A stretch of 64,000 nt of DNA, from assembly GCF_000695625.1 (NCBI RefSeq), contig NZ_JMQI01000014.1, forward strand, positions 160,338-224,337, given 5' to 3'. Below the pieces are notes generated by a model. It made no database searches. It was not told the origin of the DNA and saw only the letters and a list, made by a program, of their open reading frames with translations. The DNA is from Amycolatopsis rifamycinica. GTDB taxonomy: Bacteria; Actinomycetota; Actinomycetes; Mycobacteriales; Pseudonocardiaceae. This document shows, piece by piece, positions 19,258-30,076 of this stretch (positions within the stretch are counted from its first letter, which is position 1; each line of letters starts with the position of its first letter). The position numbers and the translations under genes were made by a program.

Positions 19258-19977
19258 GTGTTCGAGCAGTCCGCCCGGGAACCGGGCTCTCCCGTCAACG
19301 ACCGGCTTTCCTGGCTGGCCGACCAGCTCTCGCCCGACGCGAGCACGGTCGGCCCGGGCGGCCGGCTCATCCGGCGCTGGCTGCCGGGCGGAGCGGCCGG
19401 TACGGGCCGCCGCCGCTGGGCACTGGCCGGCGTTCTCGCCGCGGTCGTGGCGATCATCCTCGGCGCGGTCGCGCTGGCCGGCGGCGGCCCGGCGCCCGAG
19501 CCACCGCCGGCGCTGCCCAGCGCCAAACCGGCGGCGGAGGCGCGCGCCGCGCCGCCGCCGGGCCTGGTGGTGAGCGTGATCGGCCGGGTCCGCTCGCCGG
19601 GCCTGGTGACGGTGCCTCAGGGCGCCCGGGTGGCGGACGTCCTGCGTGCGGCCGGCGGCCCCGAGCCGGGAGCGGACATCCGCGCACTGAACCTGGCCCG
19701 CAAGGTCGCGGACGGCGAGCAGCTGGCGGTCGGCATCCCGGCACCCGCGGCGGCCCCGGACCCCGGCTCCCCGGCGGCCGGAGGAAAGCTCGACCTCAAC
19801 ACGGCAACGGCCGACCAGCTGGACACGCTCCCGGGAGTCGGCGAGGTGACGGCCAAGCGCATCGTCCAGTGGCGCGCCGATCACGGCGGCTTCACGAAGG
19901 TCGAGCAGCTGCGCGATGTCGACGGCATCGGCGAGAGCCGCTTCGAGAAGTTGCGGGAGCAGGTGACGGTCGGATGA
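19258..19977 (+). CDS. comEA: ComEA family DNA-binding protein
   Basis: A 239-residue membrane-anchored protein. A cytoplasmic N-terminus of about 60 residues precedes one transmembrane helix (about 62-78). A Pro/Ala linker follows, then an SLBB domain (VIGRVRSPGLVTVP) and a C-terminal helix-hairpin-helix pair (LDLNTATADQLDTLPGVGEVTAKRI and VDGIGESRFEKL). ComEA binds double-stranded DNA during uptake. The GTG at 19258 is used; a DnaA-box-like TTGTCCACA lies 54 bp upstream. comEC follows, but only after an unusual 622-bp repeat-filled gap. Confidence 0.94.
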   Translation: MFEQSAREPGSPVNDRLSWLADQLSPDASTVGPGGRLIRRWLPGGAAGTGRRRWALAGVLAAVVAIILGAVALAGGGPAPEPPPALPSAKPAAEARAAPPPGLVVSVIGRVRSPGLVTVPQGARVADVLRAAGGPEPGADIRALNLARKVADGEQLAVGIPAPAAAPDPGSPAAGGKLDLNTATADQLDTLPGVGEVTAKRIVQWRADHGGFTKVEQLRDVDGIGESRFEKLREQVTVG

Positions 19978-20599
19978 GCCCTCATCCGGCGGTGACCAGC
20001 CGGCCGCCCGCGACCGGTCCCGGTTCGCCTCGCGGTGCCCGCGGATGGCGCTCGACGGACGCGTCAGCTCGGCATCACCAGCGTCGCCGGCCTCGCACTT
20101 TCCGCACCGACCGCTCGGCCCTGCACCGGCGACGGCGAGCTCACGCGGTCGCCGGCGGCGTGACCGAGCCGGCTCGGTCACCGAAGCAGGTGGTGGTCGG
20201 CTCAGTTCGCTCGACGGCCGCGGCCCTTTCCCGCGCGGCCCGCTCGGCCAGGCCTCAGCGAAGGCGAGTTCGCCGGTTGCCACCGTCGTGGGCAACCGGC
20301 TCAGTCACCGAAGCAGGTGGTAGCCGGATGAGCAATGACCCAGCGGCTGCTCGGCCGGCAGCGGCGGGTGCCGACGGTGCGGGCGACAGCGGTTCGTCGG
20401 TTCGCGGAAGCGGGGAAACCTCGGATGAGCACATCCCCTTCGATCGGCACCAGCCCGGATCCGGCCGGCTCAATTCGCAGCGCCCGCGGACGGCGCCCGA
20501 CGACCGCGGCCCGCACGGACCGCTCCGCCGCAAACCAGCGGAGGCGACCTCGCATGGTCGCCGACGGCGTGGACAAACCGGAAAGCAGGTGACGGCCGA
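19978..20599. repeat. Decayed tandem repeats of the comEA 3' end
   Basis: The gap between comEA and comEC carries copies of the comEA stop region. A GAAGCAGGTG-type box leading to CGGATGAGC occurs at 19957-19980 (comEA itself), 20183-20205, 20310-20334, 20403-20430 and 20581-20604 (comEC start). The segments at 20171-20200 and 20299-20328 are nearly identical and 128 bp apart. A 91-codon frame, ATG at 20328 to a stop overlapping comEC, is open; it is low-complexity and I do not call it a gene. Confidence 0.7.
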
Positions 20600-22972
20600 A
20601 TGACCACCATCCCCGTAGCCGACACCAGGCAGGACATGCGTCTGGTCCCGGCAGCGGCAACGTGCTGGCTGGCCGCGTTGGCCGGCCTGCTCCTCGGCTG
20701 GTGGACAGCCGTCGCCACCGGCCTGGCCTCTGCGGTGCTCGCCGCAATCGTGCTGTGGCGTGCCCGCAGCCACCCCCGGGCGCGCGACACGGCGGCGGCC
20801 CTGCTGATCCTCGGCCTTCTCGCCGCCGGCCCGGTCTCATGGCGAATCCGAGACGCCCAACGCGACCAGCTCCGCACCTCCGCCACCGAAGGCCTGCCGG
20901 CGGCATTGCGGGTCGTCGTCGCCGAACGTCCGAAGCCCGTGCGCGGCGCCGGGTACGCCGACCAGCAAGCCGGCGCCCGCTCGGTCGTCCTGGCCGTCGA
21001 CGTGCGCACTGCGACAGTCGACGGACGGGCGGTCCCTTCGTCCGGCCGCGTCCTGCTGCTGGCGCCGGTCGCGCAGTGGGCGTCGCTGCTGCCGGGCCAA
21101 GAGGTGAGCGCGGCGGGCCGGCTGATGCCGCCGCGTGGCGATGACCTGACCGTCGCCGTGCTGTCGGTGCGTGGCCCGCCGGGCGAGCCCGGGCCGGTGC
21201 CGGGGTGGCAGCGGGCGGCGGCCGGGCTGCGCAGCGGTCTGCACGACCTGTGCCAGGCCCTGCCGGACGAACCCGGGGGTCTCCTTCCGGGCTTGGTGCT
21301 GGGCGACACGAGCGCGTTGCCGCCGCGCGTCGAGCAGGAGTTCGTCTCCGCGGGCCTCGCGCACCTCACCGCGGTCAGCGGCGGCAACCTCGCGGTCGTC
21401 TGCGGGGCGGTCCTGCTCCTGCTGCGCCTGCTCCGGCTCGGACCCCGGCTGTCGGCCGCGGCGGCCGGGACGTGCCTGGCCGGGTTCCTCGTCCTCGTCG
21501 GGCCGGAGCCGAGCGTGCTGCGCGCGGGCGTCATGGCGGCCGTGGCGCTGCTGGCCCTCGCGCTGGGACGCCGTGGTTCGGCGCTGCCCGCGCTGGCCTT
21601 CGCCGTGTGCCTGCTGGTCGTGGCGGACCCGGCGATGGCCACGGACTTCGGCTTCGCGTTGTCGGTGTGCGCCACCGGCGGGCTCGTCCTGCTCGCGCCC
21701 CGCTGGGCCGGCGCTCTCGTCCGCCGCGGGATCCCGCCGGGGTTCGCGGAAGGGCTGGCGATCCCGCTGGCCGCCTTCCTGGTGACGGCGCCGGTGCTGG
21801 CGGGCATGGCGGGTTCGGTGAGCCTGGTCTCGGTGCTGACCAACGTGCTCGCCGCGCCGGTCGTGGCTCCGGCGACCGTGCTCGGCGTGCTCGCGACGGT
21901 CACCGGCCCGTGGTGGCCGGGCGCCGGGAAGGTCCTGGTGCACCTGGCCGACCCCGAGGCCCGGTGGCTGATCACGGTGGCCCGGCACGGCGCGCGGGCC
22001 CCGGGCGCGGTCATCGCCTGGCCCGGCGGCTGGCTGGGTGGCTTCCTCGCCGCCGCGGTCCTCGTGGTGCTCGTGCTCGCGGTCTGGCTCCGGCGGGTGC
22101 GGGTGCTGATGGCGCTGCTCGTCGTCGGCTCGCTCCTGGTCTTCGTGCCGGTCCGGGTGCTGGCGCCGGCGTGGCCGCCGCGGAACTGGGCGATGGTCGA
22201 ATGCGACGTCGGCCAGGGTGACGCGGTCGTGCTGGCGACCGCCGAGCCGGGACGCGCGGTCGTCGTCGACGCCGGGCCCGAGCCGGGTCCGGTCGACGAG
22301 TGCCTGCACCGGCTGGCCGTCGACCGGATTCCGCTGCTGGTGCTGAGCCACCTGCACGCCGACCACATCGGCGGCCTCACCTCGGTCTTCGAGGGACGCA
22401 CGGTCGGCGCGATCGCCGTCGGCCCGGGGCGGTCGCCGGGGTGGGCCTGGCGCCAGGTCGCCGCCGAGGCCGCTCGGCGGTCCGTGCCGCTGGTGGAACT
22501 GACCACGGGCGAGCGGCTGGACTGGCCCGGCCTGGCGCTCGAGGTCCTGGGCCCGCGCTACGTACCGGCCCGCTCGGCCGAGCGGCAGGACGGCACGGCG
22601 ATCAACAACAGCTCGGTGGTGCTGCGAGCGGACACCACGGCGGGCCGGGTCCTGCTGACCGGCGACGTCGAACTGGCCGCGCAGGCGGACCTGCTGGCCG
22701 ACATCGGAAATCTGAAGGCGGAGGTGTTGAAGGTGCCCCACCACGGCAGCCGCTACTCGCTGCCGCCGTTCCTCGCGGCCGTCGCCCCGCGGGTGGCGAT
22801 GGTCAGTGTGGGCGCGGGGAACACGTACGGGCACCCCAGTAAATCCACAATGGACACGTTGACCGCCCTGGGCGCGCGAGTCACCCGCACGGATGTCGAC
22901 GGCGACACCGCGGTGATCACCGGAACGGCGATAGCCCGCCGCGGTGAGCCGCGCGGGCCGCCTCGCCGGTGA
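20600..22972 (+). CDS. comEC: ComEC/Rec2 family DNA-uptake channel with MBL-fold hydrolase domain
   Basis: A 790-residue polytopic membrane protein. Two or three helices occupy residues 10-80, then an OB-like periplasmic domain, then the competence channel domain (HLTAVSGGNLAVV near 255, followed by seven or so helices to about 520). A metallo-beta-lactamase domain follows, with LSHLHADHIGG near residue 583 and HHGSRYSLPP near 715. It is thought to pass one DNA strand into the cell and degrade the other. ATG at 20600 follows AAGCAGGTG. The distance from comEA is unusual. Confidence 0.94.
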   Translation: MTTIPVADTRQDMRLVPAAATCWLAALAGLLLGWWTAVATGLASAVLAAIVLWRARSHPRARDTAAALLILGLLAAGPVSWRIRDAQRDQLRTSATEGLPAALRVVVAERPKPVRGAGYADQQAGARSVVLAVDVRTATVDGRAVPSSGRVLLLAPVAQWASLLPGQEVSAAGRLMPPRGDDLTVAVLSVRGPPGEPGPVPGWQRAAAGLRSGLHDLCQALPDEPGGLLPGLVLGDTSALPPRVEQEFVSAGLAHLTAVSGGNLAVVCGAVLLLLRLLRLGPRLSAAAAGTCLAGFLVLVGPEPSVLRAGVMAAVALLALALGRRGSALPALAFAVCLLVVADPAMATDFGFALSVCATGGLVLLAPRWAGALVRRGIPPGFAEGLAIPLAAFLVTAPVLAGMAGSVSLVSVLTNVLAAPVVAPATVLGVLATVTGPWWPGAGKVLVHLADPEARWLITVARHGARAPGAVIAWPGGWLGGFLAAAVLVVLVLAVWLRRVRVLMALLVVGSLLVFVPVRVLAPAWPPRNWAMVECDVGQGDAVVLATAEPGRAVVVDAGPEPGPVDECLHRLAVDRIPLLVLSHLHADHIGGLTSVFEGRTVGAIAVGPGRSPGWAWRQVAAEAARRSVPLVELTTGERLDWPGLALEVLGPRYVPARSAERQDGTAINNSSVVLRADTTAGRVLLTGDVELAAQADLLADIGNLKAEVLKVPHHGSRYSLPPFLAAVAPRVAMVSVGAGNTYGHPSKSTMDTLTALGARVTRTDVDGDTAVITGTAIARRGEPRGPPRR

Positions 22973-22985
22973 GCACCGGTGAGCA

Positions 22986-23015
22986 CCCGGGACGGGCCGG
23001 TGAGCCCGCCCCGGG
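22986..23015. terminator. Hairpin between convergent comEC and thrC
   Basis: A 12-bp stem (CCCGGGACGGGC with GCCCGCCCCGGG, one mismatch) and six-base loop CGGTGA lie between two convergent stops, seven bases from the thrC end. It probably terminates both strands; no T-tract is visible. Confidence 0.6.
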
Positions 23016-23021
23016 CGGCGC

Positions 23022-24287
23022 TCAGTAGCCGAGGGCCTTGTTCACGGCCGCGGCCGAGGGCGGCAGGGTCGCCTTCGGGCCGACGTGGTTCTCGATCGCG
23101 TCGAGGGTCTTGAGGCCGTCGCCGGTGATCAGCAGCACCGTCTCGGCGTCCGGGTCCAGCTTGCCCGTCTCGACCAGCTTCTTGGCCGTGGCGACGGTGA
23201 CCCCGCCCGCCGTCTCGGTGAAGATGCCTTCGGTGCGGGCCAGCAGGCGGATGCCCTCGACGACCTCTTCGTCGGAGACGTCCTCGATCGCGCCGCCGGT
23301 GCGGTTGACGATGTCGAGCACGTACGGGCCGTCGGCGGGGTTGCCGATCGCCAGCGAGCGGGCGATCGTGTCCGGCTTCACCGGCTGGACCACGTCGTGG
23401 CCTTCGCGGAACGCGGCCGACACCGGCGAGCAGCCGGTGGCCTGCGCGCCGAAGACCTTGTACGGGCTGGCGTCCACGAGACCGAGCTGGCCCAGCTCGC
23501 GGAAACCCTTGTCCACCTTGGTCAGCTGCGAACCGGAGGCGATCGGCACGACGATCTGCGGCGGGATGCGCCAGCCGAGCTGCTCGGCGACCTCGAAGGC
23601 CAGCGTCTTCGAGCCCTCCGAGTAGTACGGCCGGACGTTCACGTTGACGAACGCCCACTTCGGGTGCTCGCCGGCGAGTTCGGTGGCGAGGCGGTTGACG
23701 TCGTCGTAGTTGCCGTCGATGGCGAGCAGGTCGCCGTCGTACACCGCGGTGGTGAGGATCTTGGCGCGCTCGAGGGTCTTGGGGATCAGCACGACCGACC
23801 GCCAGCCGGCGCGGGCCGCGGCGGCGGCCGTCGCGTTGGCCAGGTTGCCGGTCGACGGACACGCGAGCACCTCGAAGCCGAACTCGCGGGCCGCGGCCAG
23901 CGCGACGGCGACGACGCGGTCCTTGAACGAGTGCGTCGGGTTGCCGGTGTCGTCCTTGACCCACACGCGCTTGAGACCGAGCTCTTTGGCGAGGCGGTCG
24001 GCGCGGACCAGCCGCGTCGCGCCCGGCTCGGTGTTCGGGATCTCTTCGACGTTGGACGGAACCGGAAGGAGCTTCTTGTAGCGCCAGATGTTCTTCGGGC
24101 CGGCCTCGATGTCTTCGCGGCGGACGCGGCCGAAGTCGTAGGCGACCTCGAGCGGCGAGAAGTCTTCGGCGGAGACGAATTCGGGGGCGAGCGGCTGCCG
24201 GTGGCCCTCTTCCTTCGACACCAGTTCGACGGCGGGTCCGAGATCCGGGGTCTTCGTGGTGGAGGTCGTGCCGAGGGTGGCGGTCAT
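23022..24287 (-). CDS. thrC: Threonine synthase
   Basis: A 421-residue PLP enzyme that turns O-phosphohomoserine into threonine. Visible motifs are KDDTGNPTHSFKDR with the PLP lysine (near 111), CPSTGNLANATAA, VPIASGSQLTK and a C-terminal ITGDGLK. The length and the N-terminal extension before RYKKLLP match the longer, plant/archaeal-like type rather than the roughly 350-residue form found in hom-thrC-thrB operons, so it may be a second synthase. ATG at 24287 follows AGGAAAGGAACC. It is preceded by a SAM riboswitch, an unusual control for this enzyme, and sits as an insertion between comEC and holA. Confidence 0.92.
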   Translation of the reverse strand: MTATLGTTSTTKTPDLGPAVELVSKEEGHRQPLAPEFVSAEDFSPLEVAYDFGRVRREDIEAGPKNIWRYKKLLPVPSNVEEIPNTEPGATRLVRADRLAKELGLKRVWVKDDTGNPTHSFKDRVVAVALAAAREFGFEVLACPSTGNLANATAAAAARAGWRSVVLIPKTLERAKILTTAVYDGDLLAIDGNYDDVNRLATELAGEHPKWAFVNVNVRPYYSEGSKTLAFEVAEQLGWRIPPQIVVPIASGSQLTKVDKGFRELGQLGLVDASPYKVFGAQATGCSPVSAAFREGHDVVQPVKPDTIARSLAIGNPADGPYVLDIVNRTGGAIEDVSDEEVVEGIRLLARTEGIFTETAGGVTVATAKKLVETGKLDPDAETVLLITGDGLKTLDAIENHVGPKATLPPSAAAVNKALGY

Positions 24288-24301
24288 CGCGAGGTTCCTT
24301 T

Positions 24302-24432
24302 CCTCATCTGCCCCGCCTGAGCGGGCCGGAATTGGCACCGTGGTCGTCAGCTATCCCGCGATCGCGGGATGACAGGCTGTACGCCGGTTGCCGGGGCTTC
24401 GTCGGGCCGTTCCCTCTGCCCCTCTGGATGAG
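24302..24432 (-). ncRNA. SAM riboswitch (S-box, SAM-I-like)
   Basis: On the reverse strand, CTCATC (24432-24427) pairs with GATGAG (24308-24303) as P1. Between them lie CAGAGGGGCAGAGGGA, CGGCCCGACGAAGCCC, CGGCAACC and GGTGCCAATTCC, all in S-box order and spacing. A variable arm contains the 18-bp palindrome ATCCCGCGATCGCGGGAT, and a short P4 hairpin (CCCGC-TCAG-GCGGG) precedes the closing strand. The 3' side of P1 runs straight into the thrC ribosome binding site (AGGAAAGGAACC), so ligand binding may control translation. Confidence 0.9.
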
Positions 24433-24582
24433 CGGTATTCGGTTGTCGGTGCCGCGCACGCCGGATCTTCCGGGGCGGGCTGCCTCGGCTACACCGTACG
24501 ACATCGCGCTCGAGCCGTGCCACGGTGGCCGCTCGACATCACCGGAGCGGGCGCACGGGAGCGCAAGTGAGAGGATTCCCGG

Positions 24583-25563
24583 GTGACCGCGCAAGCCACC
24601 GCCCCGGCCCCGCTGCACCTGGTGCTCGGGGAGGAAGAACTGCTGATCGAGCGGGCTGTCCGCGAGACGCTCGCCGCCGCCCGCGCGGTGGACTCCACCG
24701 CCGAGCTGACCCGGGCCCGGGTGTCCGATCTCACAGCGCCCGAGCTGGCCGAACTGGTCAGCCCGTCGCTGTTCAGCGAGGGCCGGGTGATCGTCCTCGA
24801 GTCGGCGCAGGACATCTCGCAGGAGCTGGCGGACGCCGTTACGTCCTACCTGAAGGACCCGGCCGACGGGGTCGTGCTCGTCGTCGTGCACACCGGCGGC
24901 GGCCGCAGCAAGGCCGGCAAGTCGCTGCCGGCGGTGCTGAAGAAGGCCGGCGCCGAGGTCACCGAGTGCCCGAAGCTGACCAAGCCGGCCGAGCGGGAGC
25001 AGTTCGTGCGCCACGAGGTGCGCCGGGTGGGCGGCAAGATCGACCCGGCGGGAGTCGCCGCCCTTCTCGACGCCGTGGGCTCTGACCTGCGGGAACTTTC
25101 CTCGGCGGCGACGCAGCTGGTCGCGGACACGGACGGCGCCGTCGACGCCGACGCGGTCCGCCGCTACCACCGCGGCCGCGCCGACGTGACCGGGTTCGCC
25201 GTCGCGGAGAAGGCGGTCGGCGGCGACCGCGCGGCGGCCCTGGAGTCGCTGCGCTGGGCGATGCAGCTGGGCGTTCCGCACGTCCTGGTCGCCGACGCGC
25301 TGGCCGACGCGGTCCGCACGATCGCGCGGGTCTCGGGGGCCGGACGGGGCAACCCGAACCAGCTGGCGGGCGAGCTGGGCATGCCGCCGTGGAAGATCCG
25401 CAAGGCGCAGGGGCAGTCCCGCGGCTGGAACCCCGACGGCCTGGCGATGGCGATGCGCGTGGTCGCGCGGCTGAACGCCGAGGTCAAGGGCGTGGCGGCG
25501 GACCCGGGCTACGCGCTGGAGCGAGCGGTCCTCGAGGTGGCCGCGGCGAAGGGCGACCGCTGA
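24583..25563 (+). CDS. holA: DNA polymerase III subunit delta
   Basis: A 326-residue clamp-loader subunit that opens the sliding clamp. It begins PLHLVLGEEELLIERAV, has the central GRSKAGKSLPAVLKKAG stretch and the family's DLRELSSAATQLVA and PPWKIRKAQGQSRGW motifs. The GTG at 24583 is used. It is divergent from thrC and convergent with rpsT; adjacency to rpsT is conserved in actinobacteria (Rv2413c/Rv2412). Confidence 0.95.
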   Translation: MTAQATAPAPLHLVLGEEELLIERAVRETLAAARAVDSTAELTRARVSDLTAPELAELVSPSLFSEGRVIVLESAQDISQELADAVTSYLKDPADGVVLVVVHTGGGRSKAGKSLPAVLKKAGAEVTECPKLTKPAEREQFVRHEVRRVGGKIDPAGVAALLDAVGSDLRELSSAATQLVADTDGAVDADAVRRYHRGRADVTGFAVAEKAVGGDRAAALESLRWAMQLGVPHVLVADALADAVRTIARVSGAGRGNPNQLAGELGMPPWKIRKAQGQSRGWNPDGLAMAMRVVARLNAEVKGVAADPGYALERAVLEVAAAKGDR

Positions 25564-25592
25564 CCGTTGCCGGGCAGGCCCCGGACATGAAG

Positions 25593-25618
25593 AAGGCCCC
25601 GGCCGAAGCCGGGGCCTT
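25593..25618. terminator. Bidirectional terminator between holA and rpsT
   Basis: An 11-bp perfect stem AAGGCCCCGGC / GCCGGGGCCTT with CGAA loop lies between two convergent stops (25563 and 25636). Confidence 0.8.
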
Positions 25619-25635
25619 CCCAGAAATCAACCAGC

Positions 25636-25896
25636 TCAGAGCGCGTTGACGCGCTTCGCCAGCGCCGACTTCTTGTTGGCGGCCTGGTTGGCGTGGATGA
25701 CGCCCTTCGAGACGGCCTTGTCCAGCTTCTGGGCGGCGTCGCGCTGCAGCTCGACGGCCTTGGCCTTGTCGCCGGCCTCGGCGGCTTCGCGGACCTTGCG
25801 GATCGCGGTCTTCACCGAGGACCGGATCGCCTGGTTGCGCTGACGCGCCTTCTCGTTCGTCGTGATGCGCTTGATCTGCGACTTGATGTTGGCCAT
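25636..25896 (-). CDS. rpsT: 30S ribosomal protein S20
   Basis: An 86-residue, Lys/Ala-rich helical-bundle protein beginning [10 protein letters not shown] and containing [13 protein letters not shown] at the end, as typical of S20. ATG at 25896 follows CAGGAGTTGCCC. It is convergent with holA. Confidence 0.97.
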   Translation of the reverse strand: MANIKSQIKRITTNEKARQRNQAIRSSVKTAIRKVREAAEAGDKAKAVELQRDAAQKLDKAVSKGVIHANQAANKKSALAKRVNAL

Positions 25897-26224
25897 AGGG
25901 CAACTCCTGTTTCACTCGGTGAGATTCGCCGCCGCGCTGAAGTGGCCCCGCTCGGAACGAGCCGGTTTCCTCCATGACGGAATGCCGCACGGGCAGCGAG
26001 CGACAACTTTAACAGCCGGGCCCGCGGCGCCCGGAGCCGGGAGTACCGTGGACGGCGGTAGTGCCTAGGGTTCCGTCGCCGGCCGAGCAGCCCGCACCAC
26101 ACAACCAGGACCGGCGGGTCTGGTCCGAGCGGCACCATCGGCGGGCTCGGACGGCCGGTCGTTCATCTGACGGGGCAAAAGCCTGGAGGACCCGGTTTCG
26201 CGCGCGCGAAACGGAAGGGGTCCC
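25897..26224. promoter_or_regulatory. Intergenic region between rpsT and the EamA transporter
   Basis: This 328-bp stretch must hold the divergent promoters. The TTAAAGT segment near 26007-26013 (reverse strand) could be the rpsT -10. I see no gene, repeat or convincing operator. Confidence 0.35.
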
Positions 26225-27088
26225 GTGAACGCCACCGCCTTGTCCCTCGTCCTCATCGCCGCCGTCGTGCACGCCGCCTGGAACCTCGCCGCCAAGCGGG
26301 TCACCTCCGGGGGCACCCAGTTCGTCTGGCTGTACTACACCGCCGGCGCCGTTCTGCTGCTCCCGGTGACGATCGTGCTGCTCGTCGCGGAGCACCACCG
26401 TCCACAGTGGAGCTGGCTGCTCGCCGCCGCGGTCACCGCCGTCCTGCACATCGCCTACGGCATCGTCCTCCAGCGCGGGTACCGCGTCGGTGACCTCTCC
26501 GTCGTCTACCCCGTCGCGCGCGGCACCGGGCCGCTGCTGTCGGTGCTGGCCGCCGTCCTGGTGCTCGGCGAGCGGCCCGGTTGGCTCGGCCTGCTCGGCG
26601 CGTTCCTGGTCGTCGCCGGGGTGCTGGTGATCAGCACCGGCCGCAAAGCGGAGGACCCCCGGGCGGTCAAGGCGGGGATCCTCTACGGCCTGCTGACCGG
26701 CGCCGTCATCGCCGGCTACACGCTCTGGGACGCGCACTCGGTGACCGGCCTCGGCGTGCCGCCGGTCGTCTACTTCGGCCTCGGCTCGATCCTGCAGAGC
26801 GTGCTGGTGGTCCCCGGCGCTCTGGCCGATCGCGGCGAGGTGACGCGGATCTGGCGCGAACAGCGCCGCGAAGTCCTCCTCGTCGCGGTCCTGTCGCCGA
26901 TCGCCTACATCCTCGTGCTGTTCGCCCTCACCATGGCGCCGGTCAGCCTGGTCGCCCCCGCCCGGGAGCTGAGCATCGTGCTCGGCGGCCTCGCCGCCTG
27001 GCTGGTCCTGGGTGAGCGTGACGCCGTGCGGCGGCTCGCCGGGTCGGCCATCGTGCTCTCCGGCATCGCCGCGATTGCGGCCGCCTGA
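26225..27088 (+). CDS. EamA family (DMT superfamily) transporter
   Basis: A 287-residue membrane protein with about ten hydrophobic segments arranged as two five-helix halves. It starts NATALSLVLIAAVVHAAWNLAAKR and contains the family signature V-Y-P-V-A-R-G-T-G-P-L-L-S near residue 98. Members export amino acids or metabolites; the substrate here is not predictable. GTG at 26225 follows GAAGGGG. The VOC gene downstream is separated by 23 bases and may be co-transcribed. Confidence 0.9.
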   Translation: MNATALSLVLIAAVVHAAWNLAAKRVTSGGTQFVWLYYTAGAVLLLPVTIVLLVAEHHRPQWSWLLAAAVTAVLHIAYGIVLQRGYRVGDLSVVYPVARGTGPLLSVLAAVLVLGERPGWLGLLGAFLVVAGVLVISTGRKAEDPRAVKAGILYGLLTGAVIAGYTLWDAHSVTGLGVPPVVYFGLGSILQSVLVVPGALADRGEVTRIWREQRREVLLVAVLSPIAYILVLFALTMAPVSLVAPARELSIVLGGLAAWLVLGERDAVRRLAGSAIVLSGIAAIAAA

Positions 27089-27111
27089 GCCCGTCCGGTA
27101 GGGATGGTCGG

Positions 27112-27486
27112 ATGGAGATCCTGAAGAGCCGGCTGCTGATCCGCCCGCGCGACGCGGCCGCGTCCACGGCGTTCTACCGCGACACCCTCGGCCTGGCCGT
27201 GGAGCGGGAATTCCCCGGTGGCACCGTGTTCTTCCTCGGCCACGGCTCCCTGGAGGTCTCCGGCGCGGGCGAGACGGGCTCGTCGCCCGATCTGGTGCTC
27301 TGGCTGCAGGTGCGTGACCTCGCCGGCACCCTGGCCGAGCTCAAGGCGAAGGGGCTGAAGCCGGTGCGCGACGCCCGGCGTGAGCCGTGGGGCCTCGACG
27401 AAGCCTGGATCGCCGATCCGGACGGCACGCGCATCGTGCTGGTCGAGGTGCCCGAGGGCCACCCGATCCGCACGGACACCCGCTAG
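27112..27486 (+). CDS. VOC family protein (glyoxalase fold)
   Basis: A 124-residue vicinal-oxygen-chelate protein beginning MEILKSRLLIRPRDAAASTAFYRDTLGL and ending with the typical IADPDGTRIVLVEVP strand. It carries one VOC module, so it would dimerise. The conserved metal ligands of true glyoxalase I are not clear; it may be a resistance or lactoylglutathione-lyase-like protein of unknown substrate. Its TAG stop is part of CTAG, shared with the stop of the convergent methyltransferase. Confidence 0.88.
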   Translation: MEILKSRLLIRPRDAAASTAFYRDTLGLAVEREFPGGTVFFLGHGSLEVSGAGETGSSPDLVLWLQVRDLAGTLAELKAKGLKPVRDARREPWGLDEAWIADPDGTRIVLVEVPEGHPIRTDTR

Positions 27487-28103
27487 GCGGGCTTGACGGC
27501 GCGCAGCTGCGCGGCGAGCGCGGCGAACCCGGGCGGCTCCCAGGTCCAGGTCTGCAGGTCGGCGAAGCCCGCGGCGGCGGCTTCGTCGGCGAGGACGTGC
27601 CTGCTCACGGGCAGCCACTTCTCGTGCGCGGACAGCAGCAGCCGACCGCCGGGGCGCAGCACCCGGAGGAGTTCGGCGAAGCCGGCCGCCCGGTCGTCCC
27701 ACAGCATGACGTTGTTCACGCTCACGACGACGTCGACGGACCCGGCCGGCTCGCCGGTGTGCGCCGCCGACCCTTCGCGCAGCTCGGCCCGGTCGCCGCA
27801 GCGCTCGTGGCACAGCGACAACATCTCGGGGGAGGGATCGACGCCGATGACGCGCCCGGCCAGCCGGGCGGCCGCCTCGAGGCCGACGCCGGGGCCGGGG
27901 CCGACGACCAGGACGGTCTCGTGTGGCTCGATCTTCGCCAGGTCGACGACGCGGTGTTCGGTGGCGGCGTTGCCCCGGGCCATGACCCAGCCGCCGAGGC
28001 GGCCGAGCGCGCCGGAGGGGTGACCGAACGTCCGGTCGAGGACGCGGGCGAAGCCGCTGGTCTCCGGCTGGGGAGGGGGTGCCGGCTGGTGCGGAGTACT
28101 CAT
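27483..28103 (-). CDS. Class I SAM-dependent methyltransferase
   Basis: A 206-residue methyltransferase with motif I VLVVGPGPGVGLEAA, the acidic motif VIGVDPSPEML, and a post-II VVVSVNNVMLW segment followed by LLRVLRPGGRLLLS. The Pro/Gln-rich N-terminus (MSTPHQPAPPPQPE) looks disordered. ATG at 28103 was chosen; the frame stays open farther upstream into lepA but without homology. The target molecule is unknown. It is divergent from lepA and shares CTAG with the VOC stop. Confidence 0.9.
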   Translation of the reverse strand: MSTPHQPAPPPQPETSGFARVLDRTFGHPSGALGRLGGWVMARGNAATEHRVVDLAKIEPHETVLVVGPGPGVGLEAAARLAGRVIGVDPSPEMLSLCHERCGDRAELREGSAAHTGEPAGSVDVVVSVNNVMLWDDRAAGFAELLRVLRPGGRLLLSAHEKWLPVSRHVLADEAAAAGFADLQTWTWEPPGFAALAAQLRAVKPA

Positions 28104-28218
28104 ACTTCGAGGGCACCACGGATCGCGGAACCCCGCATCGGGGATGACCCCCACCCGCACCCGGAGGGCCATGGGAACATAGAGGTGGCCATCCCCGACT
28201 TTCCGAGGACTCATTCGA

Positions 28219-30060
<1,842 letters not shown>

Positions 30061-30076
30061 GTGTTCCGCTGATGTG

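Noticed and set aside
20328..20603. 91-codon frame ending on the comEC start
   Set aside because: It is low-complexity, lies inside the decayed repeats and has no recognisable domain; coupling to comEC could be accidental.
24304..25281. Reverse-strand gene across holA
   Set aside because: It is a shadow of holA and of the riboswitch region, with composition typical of antisense frames in high-GC DNA.
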